Source of the DNA: Rhodospirillales bacterium
GTDB lineage: Bacteria > Pseudomonadota > Alphaproteobacteria > Rhodospirillales > Defluviicoccaceae
Length of the DNA stretch: 54,094 nucleotides
Assembly: GCA_016793925.1 (NCBI GenBank)
Contig: JAEULH010000057.1
Span: 1 to 54,094 of the forward strand
Direction: 5' to 3'
Part shown: piece by piece, positions 39,474-49,323 of the stretch
Layout: the number at the start of each line of letters is the position of its first letter
How positions within the stretch are numbered: position 1 is the stretch's first letter
Program-made: the position numbers and the translations under genes
The notes under the pieces: generated by a model
What the model saw: only the letters and a program-made list of their open reading frames with translations
What the model was told of the DNA's origin: nothing
Databases searched by the model: none

Positions 39474-41309
39474 ATGACATCATTCCGTCACCGGATGCCC
39501 TTCGGCGCCGAACTCGGAGCTGCCGGCGTGCGGTTTCGCTTGTGGGCGCCGGATGCGCAAGCCGTCGCGTTGTGCGTCGGCGAAGGGCGCGACGAGCGCG
39601 TGCTGGCGATGGACAAGGATTCCGCGGGCTGGTGCGAACTCACGCTGCCCGATGCCGGGGCGGGCACGCGCTATCGCTACCAGATCGACGGCGATCTCAA
39701 GGTGCCCGATCCGGCCTCGCGCTACCAGCCGGACGACGTTCATGGCGCGAGCGCGGTCGTCGATCCGGCCGCCTATGTTTGGAAGAACCCCGATTGGCGC
39801 GGTCGGGCGTGGGAAGACGCCGTCTTCTACGAACTCCACGTCGGCACGTTTTCGCCCGAAGGCACGTTTCGCGGCGTCGCCGATCGCCTTGCCTACCTCA
39901 AGGACCTGGGCGTCACTGCGGTCGAGCTGATGCCGGTTGCGGACTTCCCGGGCGCGCGTGACTGGGGTTACGACGGCGTCGCCCTCTATGCGCCGGACTC
40001 GATCTACGGCCGGCCAGACGACCTCAAGGCGCTGATCGACGCCGCCCACGGCCTCGACCTCATGGTCTTCCTCGATGTGGTCTACAACCACTTCGGGCCG
40101 GAGGGGAATTACCTGCACGCCTTCGCCCGCCGCTTCTTCAATCCCGACCGGCACACGCCGTGGGGTGCGGCGATCAACTTCGATGCCGCCGACAGCCGCG
40201 TCGTGCGTGATTTCTTCATTCACAACACGCTGTACTGGCTGGAGGAGTACCGTTTCGACGGCCTGCGCTTCGACGCCGTGCACGCCATCGAGGACACCTC
40301 CTCTCCGGACTTTCTGACCGAGCTCGCCGAGACGGTGCACGCGCGCATTTCCAAGGATCGGCTCGTACATCTGGTGCTTGAGAACGACAAGAACGAGTCG
40401 CGGTATCTCGATCGCGACGACGAACTGCGGCCGCGTCACTACGACGCCCAGTGGAACGACGACGTCCACCACGCGTACCACGTCCTGACGACGGGCGAGG
40501 GCGGGGGGTACTACGAGGACTATGCCGACCGCCCGGGCGCGCACCTTGCGCGCTGCCTGACCGAGGGCTTCGCCTACCAGGCCGATCCGTCGCCGTTCCG
40601 CAAAGGCGAGATCCGCGGCGAGCCCAGCGCCGGGCTCCCGGCGACGGCCTTCGTCTCCTTCATTCAGAACCACGACCAGGTCGGCAACCGCGCCTTCGGT
40701 GATCGGATCAACCACCTCGTATCGCCGGAGGCTCTGCGCGCTGCGAGCGTGATCCTGTTGCTGGCGCCGGCGCCGCCGATGCTGTTCATGGGCCAGGAGT
40801 GGGCGTCGGCGCGGCCTTTCCTGTTCTTTTGCAACCTCGGACCCGATCTTGAGGAACCCGTCCGCGAAGGCCGCAGGCGGGAGTTCGCTTCCTTCCCCGA
40901 ATTCAGCGATCCCGAAGCGCGGGCCAAGATTCCCGATCCGAACGCGCCGGAAACCTTCGAGAAAAGCAAGCTCGATTGGGCGGCGTGCGAGACCGGCAAG
41001 CACGCCGAAATTCTTGCGTTGCACCGCGAACTGCTGGGTCTGCGTCAGCGCGAGCTGGCGCCGCGCCTGCAGAAGATGCCGGGGGGCGGCACGGTCGCTT
41101 GGTGCGAGGGCGCCGCGATGAAGCTGGTCTGGCCACTGGGCGACGGCTCGACCCTGACGCTGGTTGCGAACATGGCCGATCGCGCCGTCGAGGCGCCCAC
41201 ACTCGAGGCGAACGGCGAGGTGCTCTACGCCACGGCCGGGTTCGATACCGCCTCGCCGATAGGGCGTCTGCCGGCCTGGGCCGCGGCGTACTTCCTCGAA
41301 CGGGCTTAA
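39474..41309 (+). CDS. treZ: Malto-oligosyltrehalose trehalohydrolase
   Basis: A 611-residue GH13 enzyme that releases trehalose from maltooligosyl-trehalose made by TreY. The N-terminal domain begins HRMPFGAELGAAGVRFRLWA. Catalytic blocks are DVVYNHFGPEGNYLH, the nucleophile Asp in GLRFDAVHAIED, the acid/base Glu in VLENDKNESRYL and the third acid in FIQNHDQVGNRAFGD. The MGQEWASARPFLFFCN block distinguishes TreZ from GlgB. It lies between glgX and treY with 1- and 12-base gaps, so the three genes are one operon. Confidence 0.97.
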   Translation: MTSFRHRMPFGAELGAAGVRFRLWAPDAQAVALCVGEGRDERVLAMDKDSAGWCELTLPDAGAGTRYRYQIDGDLKVPDPASRYQPDDVHGASAVVDPAAYVWKNPDWRGRAWEDAVFYELHVGTFSPEGTFRGVADRLAYLKDLGVTAVELMPVADFPGARDWGYDGVALYAPDSIYGRPDDLKALIDAAHGLDLMVFLDVVYNHFGPEGNYLHAFARRFFNPDRHTPWGAAINFDAADSRVVRDFFIHNTLYWLEEYRFDGLRFDAVHAIEDTSSPDFLTELAETVHARISKDRLVHLVLENDKNESRYLDRDDELRPRHYDAQWNDDVHHAYHVLTTGEGGGYYEDYADRPGAHLARCLTEGFAYQADPSPFRKGEIRGEPSAGLPATAFVSFIQNHDQVGNRAFGDRINHLVSPEALRAASVILLLAPAPPMLFMGQEWASARPFLFFCNLGPDLEEPVREGRRREFASFPEFSDPEARAKIPDPNAPETFEKSKLDWAACETGKHAEILALHRELLGLRQRELAPRLQKMPGGGTVAWCEGAAMKLVWPLGDGSTLTLVANMADRAVEAPTLEANGEVLYATAGFDTASPIGRLPAWAAAYFLERA

Positions 41310-41321
41310 GGAGACGCAGCG

Positions 41322-44282
41322 GTGAGCGACGTCGATCTCTACCTGCCGCGCGCGACCTACCGGCTGCAGTTCAACAGCACCTTTACCTTCGATGACGCCC
41401 GGGCGCTGGTCCCATATCTCGCCGATCTCGGCGTCAGCCACCTCTACGCCTCGCCGTACCTCAAGGCGCGGGAAGGCAGCACGCATGGCTACGACATCGT
41501 CGATCACAACAGCTTCAATCCCGAGATCGGAAGCGAGGACAGCTTTCGCGCGTTGAGCGCTGCCCTTGGCGACCACGGCCTCGGCCAGATCCTCGATTTC
41601 GTGCCGAACCACATGGGCATCGGCCGGGCCGACAATGCCTGGTGGCTCGACGTGCTCGAGTGGGGCGAGGAATCCCCCTACGCCGAATATTTCGACATCG
41701 ACTGGAGTTCGGCGAAACCGGAGCTGCGCGGCAAGGTTCTGCTCCCGGTCCTCGGCAACCACTACGGCCACACGCTCGAAGGCGGCGAGCTCAAGCTGGC
41801 CTTCGACGCCGACGACGGCAGCTTCAGCGTCTGGTACTACGAGCATCGCTTCCCGGTCACGCCCGGGCAATACACCCGGATCCTGCGTCCGGTGGCCGAA
41901 TCGCTCAACCGGGACGAACGGCTCAGCGACGACGAGGCCGAGGCGCTCGAGGTCGTCGTGTCGGGCTTCCGCGATCTGACCCGGCGCTTCCGCTCCCCGC
42001 GCGACCGGGCGACCCGTCGCCGGCAGGCGGCGGGGTTGCGCCGTCGCCTGGTCGAGGCGGCGCGCGATCCGGTTCTTGGGACGGCGATCGAGGCCGAGGT
42101 CGCGCGGCTCAACGGCACCCCGGGGAAGCATGCGAGCTTCGAGCCGCTGCACCGGCTGCTCGAGGCGCAGCCCTACAGGCTCGCCTTCTGGCGCGTCGCC
42201 GCCGAGGAGATCAACTATCGGCGCTTTTTCCAGATCAACGATCTGGCCGGTATCCGGATCGAGGTGCCGGCGGTTTTCGACCAGATCCATCAACTGACCC
42301 TGCGGCTCATCGGCGAGGGTCACATTCACGGCCTGAGGATCGACCACATCGACGGGTTGTTCGACCCGCGCCGCTATCTGGAGCGACTGCAGGAGGTCGC
42401 TTCCACGGCCAAGCGCGAAGCGATCGGGCAGCAGGACGCCGATCATTCCGGCGGCGACGAGAAACAGCCGTTCTACATCGTCGTCGAAAAGATTCTCGCG
42501 CCGCACGAGCGCCTGCGCGAGGAATGGCCGATCGCCGGCACCACCGGCTATGAGTTCCTTAACCGGGTCAACGGCCTGTTCGTCGATCCCGAAGCGGAGT
42601 CGATTCTTGAGCGTGCCTATGAGCGCTTCATCGGCAGTCGCGTGACGTTCGAAGAGATCACCTACCAGAGCAAGAAGCAGGTCATGGACCTCGAGCTCGC
42701 CAGCGAACTCAGGGTTCTCGCCAACGAGTACAACCGCCTGACCGAATCGAGCTGGCAAACCCGCGATTACACCCTGGTCGGCCTGCGTCAGGCGCTGCGC
42801 GAGGTCGTCGCCTGCTTCCCCGTGTACCGGACCTATGTCGACGACACCGGCGCGTCGCAGGAAGACTACCGCGACATCGAGTGGGCGATCGCCCACGCGC
42901 GCAGGCGCAGCTACCGCCCTGACAAGAGCGTCTTCGATTTCATCTATCAGCTCCTGACCGCCGAAATCGCCGAGCAGAACGACGGTCTCGACCCGGCCGA
43001 GGTGCGCCGGCTGGCCATGAAGTTCCAGCAGTACACCGGGCCGGTCATGGCCAAGGGCGTCGAGGATACGGCCTTCTACCGCTACAACCGGCTCGTATCG
43101 CTGAACGAGGTCGGCGGCGAGCCGGCGCGGTTCGGGACCACGCTGTCCGCATTCCATCACCTCAACCAGGACGCGGCGCGGCGCTGGCCGCATCGGATGG
43201 TCTGCTCTGCGACCCACGACACCAAGCGCGGCGAGGACGTTCGCGCGCGCATCAACGTCATCTCGGAACTGCCCGACGAGTGGTCGGCCCGGGCCCGGCG
43301 CTGGGCGACCCTCAACCGCCGGCGCAAGACCGATTACAACGACGCGCAGGCGCCCGACGATAACGACGAGTACCTCTTCTACCAGACGCTGGTCGGCGCC
43401 TGGCCCATCGAGTTCGCCGGCGACGGCGAGATCGATCCGGACCTGGCCGACGTGTTCCGCGACCGGATGCTGGGCTACATGACCAAGGCGATCCGCGAAG
43501 CCAAGCGCAGGTCGAGCTGGATCGCCCCGGACGAGACCTACGAGTCCAGCCTCAACGAATTCGTCACCCGCGTCCTCGATATGCGCAAGCCCAACCCCTT
43601 CGTGTCGGACTTCCGCGGGTTCCAGGAGCGGATCGCGCCGGTCGGAATGGTCTACGGCCTGGCGCAGACGACCGTCAAGCTGACGGCGCCGGGCGTGCCC
43701 GACATCTATCAGGGCTGCGAGATGTGGGACTTCAGCCTCGTCGATCCGGACAACCGCCGCCCGGTCGACTTCGAGGTCAGAGCGGCCGGTCTTCGCGACA
43801 TCCGCGCCGCGCTTGCGGAGCACGGCGCGCTGGCGACGGCGCGGCGCCTGCTCGAGCACTGGCAGGACGGCGTCGTCAAGCTGTACCTGACCTGGCGTCT
43901 CCTCGGTTTGCGCAACCGCAATCCCGCGCTGTTCCTCCACGGCGGCTACGCGCCGGCCGACGCCGTCGGGCCTCGCGGCGAGCACCTGTGCGCGTTCGTG
44001 CGCACCTGCGGGGGGCAATCGATGCTGGTCGTGGTTCCGCGGCTTGTCGCGAAGATCATGGACCGGCTCAACGGCTTGCCGCTGGGCCATCCGGCCTGGG
44101 GCGACACTGCCGTTGTGCTGCCCGAAGAGGCGCAGACGGAGGGCGTCTGGGTCAATGTTCTGACCGACGAGGAACATGCCGTCGAGGTCGATGCCGAAGG
44201 CCGGATTTCCTTCGCCGCGGGCGCGCTGCTGAAGAGGTTTCCGATCGCCGTGCTTCTCGGGCCGGACCGGCAGACGGCGTAG
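41322..44282 (+). CDS. treY: Malto-oligosyltrehalose synthase
   Basis: A 986-residue GH13 enzyme that turns the reducing-end maltose unit of a glucan into a trehalose unit. The GTG start has AAGGAG upstream. Family features are LPRATYRLQFNSTFTFDDA, YASPYLKAREGSTHGYDIVD, DFVPNHMGIG, the nucleophile Asp in LRIDHIDGLFD, the acid/base Glu in FYIVVEKIL and CSATHDTKRGEDVRARI near the third acid. Length is slightly above the common 750-950 range. It is the last gene of glgX-treZ-treY; trehalose would serve as osmoprotectant or stress carbohydrate. Confidence 0.97.
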   Translation: MSDVDLYLPRATYRLQFNSTFTFDDARALVPYLADLGVSHLYASPYLKAREGSTHGYDIVDHNSFNPEIGSEDSFRALSAALGDHGLGQILDFVPNHMGIGRADNAWWLDVLEWGEESPYAEYFDIDWSSAKPELRGKVLLPVLGNHYGHTLEGGELKLAFDADDGSFSVWYYEHRFPVTPGQYTRILRPVAESLNRDERLSDDEAEALEVVVSGFRDLTRRFRSPRDRATRRRQAAGLRRRLVEAARDPVLGTAIEAEVARLNGTPGKHASFEPLHRLLEAQPYRLAFWRVAAEEINYRRFFQINDLAGIRIEVPAVFDQIHQLTLRLIGEGHIHGLRIDHIDGLFDPRRYLERLQEVASTAKREAIGQQDADHSGGDEKQPFYIVVEKILAPHERLREEWPIAGTTGYEFLNRVNGLFVDPEAESILERAYERFIGSRVTFEEITYQSKKQVMDLELASELRVLANEYNRLTESSWQTRDYTLVGLRQALREVVACFPVYRTYVDDTGASQEDYRDIEWAIAHARRRSYRPDKSVFDFIYQLLTAEIAEQNDGLDPAEVRRLAMKFQQYTGPVMAKGVEDTAFYRYNRLVSLNEVGGEPARFGTTLSAFHHLNQDAARRWPHRMVCSATHDTKRGEDVRARINVISELPDEWSARARRWATLNRRRKTDYNDAQAPDDNDEYLFYQTLVGAWPIEFAGDGEIDPDLADVFRDRMLGYMTKAIREAKRRSSWIAPDETYESSLNEFVTRVLDMRKPNPFVSDFRGFQERIAPVGMVYGLAQTTVKLTAPGVPDIYQGCEMWDFSLVDPDNRRPVDFEVRAAGLRDIRAALAEHGALATARRLLEHWQDGVVKLYLTWRLLGLRNRNPALFLHGGYAPADAVGPRGEHLCAFVRTCGGQSMLVVVPRLVAKIMDRLNGLPLGHPAWGDTAVVLPEEAQTEGVWVNVLTDEEHAVEVDAEGRISFAAGALLKRFPIAVLLGPDRQTA

Positions 44283-44421
44283 CCGCCGCGGCCGGCAGCC
44301 CCCGGGGCCGCATCGGGTGGCGCTGTGGCCGCCCGGACGAGAGCCTGGACGGGTCCTGTCTTGACACCCGCCGGGTCGGGGGGTACATCGGGCGCGCCCT
44401 CGCGGGTGGCGTTTCCGTCAT

Positions 44422-44499
44422 GGGGGTGTAGCTCAGTCCGGTTAGAGCGCTGGCCTGTCACGCCAGAGGTCGCGGGTTCGAGTCCCGTCACTCCCGCCA
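44422..44499 (+). tRNA. tRNA-Asp (anticodon GUC)
   Basis: A 78-base tRNA gene with encoded CCA. The acceptor GGGGGTG (44422-44428) pairs with CACTCCC (44489-44495) with one G-U pair; the discriminator is G. The anticodon stem CTGGC/GCCAG encloses loop CTGTCAC with GTC. It lies 120 bases upstream of nuoA. Confidence 0.96.
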
Positions 44500-44619
44500 T
44501 AGTCCTGGCGTCGTCGGATGGTCGGCACGGACGATCCGGCGCCCGCCGCGCGGCCTTCCCTGTGGGTCGCCGTCGCGTGCTTCAACAGCCGGCCACCGGT
44601 CGGCAGAAAGGGTATCGCC

Positions 44620-44985
44620 GTGGAAGCCTTCCTGTCCGACTACGTGCCGATCTTCATCTTCCTGGCGATTGCGATCGCCGTTGCGGCCATGGCGATCGTC
44701 GCCTCCTACATCGTCGCACCGCAAAACCCGGATGTGGACAAGGTTTCGGCCTACGAATGCGGCTTCGATGCTTTCGAGGACGCAAGACGTCAGTTCGACG
44801 TACGCTTCTATCTGGTCGCTATACTTTTCATTATATTCGATCTTGAAGTCGCATTTCTGTTCCCGTGGGCGATCTCTCTTGGCGAGATCGGCATGTTCGG
44901 TTTCTGGTCCATGATGGTTTTTCTGGCAATCCTTACCATCGGATTTATATACGAGTGGCGGAAGGGAGCGCTGGAATGGGAATAG
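44620..44985 (+). CDS. nuoA: NADH-quinone oxidoreductase subunit A
   Basis: A 121-residue membrane subunit of complex I, the normal length. The GTG at 44620 with AGAAAGGG upstream gives [20 protein letters not shown]; longer frames extend into the region just after tRNA-Asp. Three membrane helices and the conserved cytoplasmic loop [20 protein letters not shown] near the quinone site are visible, as is [16 protein letters not shown]. It opens the nuo operon; nuoB starts 10 bases before its stop. Confidence 0.96.
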   Translation: MEAFLSDYVPIFIFLAIAIAVAAMAIVASYIVAPQNPDVDKVSAYECGFDAFEDARRQFDVRFYLVAILFIIFDLEVAFLFPWAISLGEIGMFGFWSMMVFLAILTIGFIYEWRKGALEWE

Positions 44986-45533
44986 TTCAGACATCGGAGC
45001 TGCCGCCTCCGGGCCGGGAAGCCGAGCTCCTGAAGGACCACGATAAGCTGTGGAGCCGGGTCTCCGGCGAACTCGACGACAAGGGTTTCCTGCTGACGCA
45101 ATTCGACAAGCTGGTGAGCTGGGCTCGGTCCGGCTCCATGTGGCCAATGACCTTCGGTCTGGCGTGCTGCGCCGTCGAAATGATGCACGCCTACGTCAGC
45201 CGCTACGATCTGGACCGGTTCGGGGTGGTGCCGCGGCCCAGTCCGCGCCAGGCCGACGTCATCATCGTCGCCGGCACCCTGACCAACAAGATGGCGCCGG
45301 CGTTCAGGCGGGTTTATGACCAGATGGCGGAGCCGCGCTACGTCATCTCGATGGGGTCGTGCGCCAACGGCGGCGGCTACTACCATTATTCGTATTCGGT
45401 GGTTCGCGGCTGCGACCGGGTGGTGCCGGTCGACATCTACGTGCCGGGATGCCCTCCCACCGCGGAGGCTCTCGTCTACGGCGTCCTGCAGCTACAGAAG
45501 AAGATCAGGCGCACGGGGACGCTGGTCCGCTAG
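44976..45533 (+). CDS. nuoB: NADH-quinone oxidoreductase subunit B
   Basis: A 185-residue subunit carrying the terminal [4Fe-4S] cluster N2 that reduces quinone. The ligands are the adjacent cysteines in LACCAVEMM, then [10 protein letters not shown] and [11 protein letters not shown]. The start at 44976 ([13 protein letters not shown]) overlaps the nuoA end by 10 bases and gives the usual length; the longer frame is inside nuoA. Confidence 0.97.
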   Translation: MGIVQTSELPPPGREAELLKDHDKLWSRVSGELDDKGFLLTQFDKLVSWARSGSMWPMTFGLACCAVEMMHAYVSRYDLDRFGVVPRPSPRQADVIIVAGTLTNKMAPAFRRVYDQMAEPRYVISMGSCANGGGYYHYSYSVVRGCDRVVPVDIYVPGCPPTAEALVYGVLQLQKKIRRTGTLVR

Positions 45534-45597
45534 GCGGCCCCGACCGGCGCTCGGCGAGCCGCGCGGATCGGCCACAGTCCAGGGAGGTTGCGACACG

Positions 45598-46209
45598 ATG
45601 GTGGATGTTACGCTTCGCGATCTCGGAGAGTACGTCCAGGCGGCGCTTCCCGACGCGGTTCTCGAAATGACGATGGACAACGATGAGCTCTGCCTCATCG
45701 TCGAGCGCGAAAGGATCGCGAGGATCCTCAAATTCCTTCGCGACGACGTCAATTGCCAGTTCAAGCAACTGATGGACGTCTGCGGCGCCGACTACCCCGA
45801 GCGCGAGGAGCGCTTCGAGGTGGTCTACAACCTGCTCAGTCTGACCCACAACCGCCGGATCCGGGTCAAGCTTGCGGCTTCGCCGGAAACGCCGGTGCCG
45901 ACCGTCACCGAGGTCTTCAGCTCCGCCAACTGGTGGGAGCGCGAAACGTGGGACATGTACGGCATTTTCTTCCGCGACCATCCCGACCTCCGCCGGATCC
46001 TTTCGGACTACGGGTTCCAGGGGCACCCGCTGCGCAAGGACTTCCCGTTGACGGGATACGTCGAGGTTCGCTACGACGACGAGGTGAAGCGCGTCGTCTA
46101 CGAGCCGGTCAAGCTTCCGCAGGATTTTCGCACGTTCGATTTCCTCAGCCCGTGGGAAGGCATCCAGGAGCAGCTTCCCGGCGACGAGAAGGCGAAAGAA
46201 CAGCCCTGA
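45598..46209 (+). CDS. nuoC: NADH-quinone oxidoreductase subunit C
   Basis: A 203-residue peripheral-arm subunit (30-kDa type). AGGGAGG upstream selects the ATG at 45598; the longer open frame lies inside nuoB. Conserved blocks are [36 protein letters not shown] and the signature [20 protein letters not shown] followed by [20 protein letters not shown]. Its stop overlaps the nuoD start by one base (TGATG). NuoC and NuoD are separate here, unlike the fused form of enterobacteria. Confidence 0.97.
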   Translation: MVDVTLRDLGEYVQAALPDAVLEMTMDNDELCLIVERERIARILKFLRDDVNCQFKQLMDVCGADYPEREERFEVVYNLLSLTHNRRIRVKLAASPETPVPTVTEVFSSANWWERETWDMYGIFFRDHPDLRRILSDYGFQGHPLRKDFPLTGYVEVRYDDEVKRVVYEPVKLPQDFRTFDFLSPWEGIQEQLPGDEKAKEQP

Positions 46210-47387
46210 TGCCCGAAACGGAAATCAAGAACTACACGCTCAACTTCGGTCCCCAGCATCCGTCCGCGCACGGCGTGCTTCGTCTGGTCCTCGAGATGGA
46301 CGGCGAGGTCATCGATCGCGCCGACCCGCACGTGGGCCTGCTTCACCGGGGCACCGAGAAGCTCATCGAGTACAAGACGTACCTCCAGGCCGTTCCCTAC
46401 TTCGATCGGCTCGACTACGTCTCGCCGCAGAACCAGGAGCACGCCTTCGCCATCGCCGTGGAGAAGCTGCTCGGCCTCGACGTGCCATTGCGCGGGCAGT
46501 ACCTGCGGGTGCTCTACGCCGAGATCGGCCGCGTCCTGAACCACGTGTTCACGGTGTGCGCGTTCGCCATGGACGTCGGTGCGATGACGCCGATGCTGTG
46601 GGGGTTCGAGGAACGCGAGCGGCTGATGGAGTTCTGCGAGCGGGTCTCCGGCGCGCGGATGCACATGAACTACTTCCGGCCGGGCGGCGTGACGATGGAC
46701 ATGCCGGCGGGGCTCGCCGACGACATCTGGGCCTGGTCTGAATCCTTCCCGAAGTTCATCGACGACATCGAGGAACTCCTCACCGAGAACCGAATTTTCA
46801 AGCAGCGCTCGGTCGACATCGGCGCGATCACGGCCGAACAGGCGTTCGACTGGGGCTTCAGCGGCCCGAACCTGCGCGCCTGCGGGGTGCCGTGGGATCT
46901 GCGCAAGGCGCAGCCCTACGATTGCTACGCCGATCTTGACTTCGACATTCCCGTCGGCAAGCACGGCGATTGCTACGATCGCTACCTGGTGAGGATGTAC
47001 GAGCTGCGCGAGAGCTGGAAGCTGATCCGCGAGTGCCTGAAGAAGATGCCGCCGGGCCCGGTCAAGGTCGATGACCGGAAGATCGCACCCCCGCCGCGCG
47101 CCGAGATGAAGCACTCGATGGAAGCGCTGATCCATCACTTCAAGCTGTACACGGAAGGCTACCACGTGCCCGCCGGCGAAACCTATTCGGTGGTCGAAGC
47201 GCCGAAAGGCGAGTTCGGCGTCTATCTCGTCTCGGACGGAACGAACCGGCCGTATCGCTGCAAGATTCGCGCGCCCGGCTTTGCCCACCTTCAGGCCATG
47301 AACCTGCTTTGCCGCGGTCACATGCTGGCCGATGTCGTTTCCGTTCTCGGCTCGCTCGACATCGTCTTCGGCGAGGTCGACAGATGA
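46209..47387 (+). CDS. nuoD: NADH-quinone oxidoreductase subunit D
   Basis: A 392-residue 49-kDa-type subunit lining the quinone pocket. It begins [20 protein letters not shown] and keeps the quinone-site His ([12 protein letters not shown]). Other family blocks are [40 protein letters not shown] and the C-terminal [13 protein letters not shown]. Length is standard. Its stop overlaps the nuoE start (ATGA). Confidence 0.97.
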   Translation: MPETEIKNYTLNFGPQHPSAHGVLRLVLEMDGEVIDRADPHVGLLHRGTEKLIEYKTYLQAVPYFDRLDYVSPQNQEHAFAIAVEKLLGLDVPLRGQYLRVLYAEIGRVLNHVFTVCAFAMDVGAMTPMLWGFEERERLMEFCERVSGARMHMNYFRPGGVTMDMPAGLADDIWAWSESFPKFIDDIEELLTENRIFKQRSVDIGAITAEQAFDWGFSGPNLRACGVPWDLRKAQPYDCYADLDFDIPVGKHGDCYDRYLVRMYELRESWKLIRECLKKMPPGPVKVDDRKIAPPPRAEMKHSMEALIHHFKLYTEGYHVPAGETYSVVEAPKGEFGVYLVSDGTNRPYRCKIRAPGFAHLQAMNLLCRGHMLADVVSVLGSLDIVFGEVDR

Positions 47388-48025
47388 GCCCGGCGGGCGA
47401 CGGCATGGGCGCGGCCGAGGCGCCGTTCTCCTTCAGCGAGGCGAACGTCGAGCGGGCGAAGGCGGTCATCGCCAAGTATCCGGACGGGCGTCAGCAGAGC
47501 GCCGTCATGGCCCTGCTCGACCTGGCGCAGCGGCAGAACGGCGGCTGGCTGTCACAACCGGCCCTCGAGTACGTCGCAGAATTTCTCGGCATGCCCACGA
47601 TTCGCGTCGCCGAGGTGGCGACCTTCTACACCATGTACAACCGGACGCCGATCGGCCGGCATCACGTCCAGGTCTGCACCAACCTGTCGTGCTGGCTGCG
47701 CGGGTCGGACGAAATCGCCGCGGTTTGCCGCGAGACGCTCGGCATCGACTTCGGCCAAACCAGCGCCGACGGTGCCTTCACCCTGTCCGAGGTCGAGTGC
47801 CTGTGCGCGTGCGTCAACGCGCCGATCGTGCAGATCGACGACGACTTTTACGAGGATCTGACCGCGGAGAGCATGCGCACCATCCTCGATGCGCTTCGCG
47901 CCGGGCAAACGCCGAAGCCGGGCTCGCAGATCGGTCGAACCAGTTCCGAGCCGATGGGCGGCTTGACCACCTTGACGGGCGGCGACGGCGACGGCGGCGA
48001 AGCCCGGCCCACGGGAGAGTCTTGA
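47384..48025 (+). CDS. nuoE: NADH-quinone oxidoreductase subunit E
   Basis: A 213-residue 24-kDa-type subunit carrying [2Fe-2S] cluster N1a. The first ligand pair is in [12 protein letters not shown] and the second in [12 protein letters not shown]. Most homologues have ECLGAC, so a third Cys replaces the Gly between the second pair. The start at 47384 overlaps the nuoD stop by 4 bases. A Gly/Thr-rich C-terminal tail (about 35 residues) extends past the thioredoxin-like domain. It pairs with NuoF in the NADH-oxidising module. Confidence 0.96.
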   Translation: MSPAGDGMGAAEAPFSFSEANVERAKAVIAKYPDGRQQSAVMALLDLAQRQNGGWLSQPALEYVAEFLGMPTIRVAEVATFYTMYNRTPIGRHHVQVCTNLSCWLRGSDEIAAVCRETLGIDFGQTSADGAFTLSEVECLCACVNAPIVQIDDDFYEDLTAESMRTILDALRAGQTPKPGSQIGRTSSEPMGGLTTLTGGDGDGGEARPTGES

Positions 48026-49314
48026 TGCTGCGCGACCAGGACCGGATTTTCACCAACATCTACGGTTTCGCCGACGGCGGTCTCGCGGGCGCGCGCCAGC
48101 GCGGCGACTGGGACGACACGTCGTCGCTGATCGCGCGCGGTCGGACCGTCATCGTCGACGAGGTGCGCAAGTCGGGATTGCGCGGGCGCGGCGGCGCCGG
48201 CTTCGTGACCGGCCTCAAATGGTCGTTCATGCCGAAGGAGGTCGGCGCACGCCCGCATTATCTGGTCGTCAACGCCGACGAGGGCGAGCCCGGCACCTGC
48301 AAGGACCGTGAGATCCTCCGTCACGAACCGCACAAGCTGATCGAAGGCTCGCTCATCGCGGCCGTCGCGATGGGCGCCCACGCCTGTTACGTCTACATTC
48401 GCGGCGAGTTCTACCGCGAGGCCGAAGCCTTGCAGCGGGCCATCGACGAAGCCTACGACGCCGGGCTGATCGGCAGAAACGCCGCGGGCTCCGGGTGGGA
48501 CTTCGACATGTACATCCACCGCGGTGCCGGCGCCTACATCTGCGGGGAAGAGACGGCGCTGCTCGAGAGCATCGAGGGCAAGAAGGGCCAGCCGCGGCTC
48601 AAACCCCCGTTTCCGGCCAACGTCGGCCTGTGGGGCTGCCCGACGACGGTGAACAACGTCGAGACGATCGCCGTCGTCCCGACCATCCTGCGTCGCGGCG
48701 GCGACTGGTTCGCCGGGCTTGGCCGGCCGAAAAACACCGGGACCAAGCTGTTCAACATCTCCGGTCACGTCAACCAGCCGTGCACGGTCGAAGAGGAGAT
48801 GGGCATCCCGCTGAAGGATCTGATCGAGCGGCACGCCGGCGGCGTGCGCGGCGGCTGGAACAACCTGCTGGCGGTTATTCCCGGCGGCGCCTCGGTTCCG
48901 CTGATCCCGAAGTCGGTGTGCGAAACCGTGCGCATGGATTTCGACTCGCTCCAGCAGGCGAAGTCGGGCCTGGGCACGGCCGGGCTGATGGTGATGGACA
49001 AGTCGACCGATATCGTCAAGGCGATCGCGCGGCTGTCGAAGTTCTACAAGCACGAGAGCTGCGGACAATGCACGCCGTGCCGCGAGGGGAGCGGCTGGAT
49101 GTGGCGGATGATGGAGCGGCTGACGGTCGGACGGGCGTCGTTCGAGGAGATCGACCTTCTCGAACAGGTCACCAGGCAGGTGGAAGGTCACACCATCTGC
49201 GCCTTCGGCGACGCCGCGGCATGGCCGATCCAGGGCCTCCTTCGCCACTTTCGCCCCGAACTCGAGCAGCGGGTGCGCGACTACCAGAACGCGCGCTCGC
49301 GCGCGGCGGCGTGA
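48025..49314 (+). CDS. nuoF: NADH-quinone oxidoreductase subunit F
   Basis: A 429-residue 51-kDa-type subunit that binds NADH, FMN and [4Fe-4S] cluster N3. The nucleotide/FMN-binding region is [17 protein letters not shown] and [35 protein letters not shown] follows. Cluster ligands are in [12 protein letters not shown] plus the later HTICAFGDA. The ATG overlaps the nuoE stop by one base. Length is standard. Confidence 0.98.
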   Translation: MLRDQDRIFTNIYGFADGGLAGARQRGDWDDTSSLIARGRTVIVDEVRKSGLRGRGGAGFVTGLKWSFMPKEVGARPHYLVVNADEGEPGTCKDREILRHEPHKLIEGSLIAAVAMGAHACYVYIRGEFYREAEALQRAIDEAYDAGLIGRNAAGSGWDFDMYIHRGAGAYICGEETALLESIEGKKGQPRLKPPFPANVGLWGCPTTVNNVETIAVVPTILRRGGDWFAGLGRPKNTGTKLFNISGHVNQPCTVEEEMGIPLKDLIERHAGGVRGGWNNLLAVIPGGASVPLIPKSVCETVRMDFDSLQQAKSGLGTAGLMVMDKSTDIVKAIARLSKFYKHESCGQCTPCREGSGWMWRMMERLTVGRASFEEIDLLEQVTRQVEGHTICAFGDAAAWPIQGLLRHFRPELEQRVRDYQNARSRAAA

Positions 49315-49323
49315 GGAGCCGAA

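Noticed and set aside
39480..44177. A 1565-codon open frame on the minus strand opposite treZ and treY
   Set aside because: It mirrors the codon structure of two clearly coding genes on the plus strand in GC-rich DNA; the translation is compositionally odd (Val/Asp/Arg/Ala) and shows no domain.
45316..45597. Extended N-terminus for nuoC
   Set aside because: The extension lies in a different frame inside nuoB; the ATG at 45598 has a strong ribosome site and gives the normal NuoC length.
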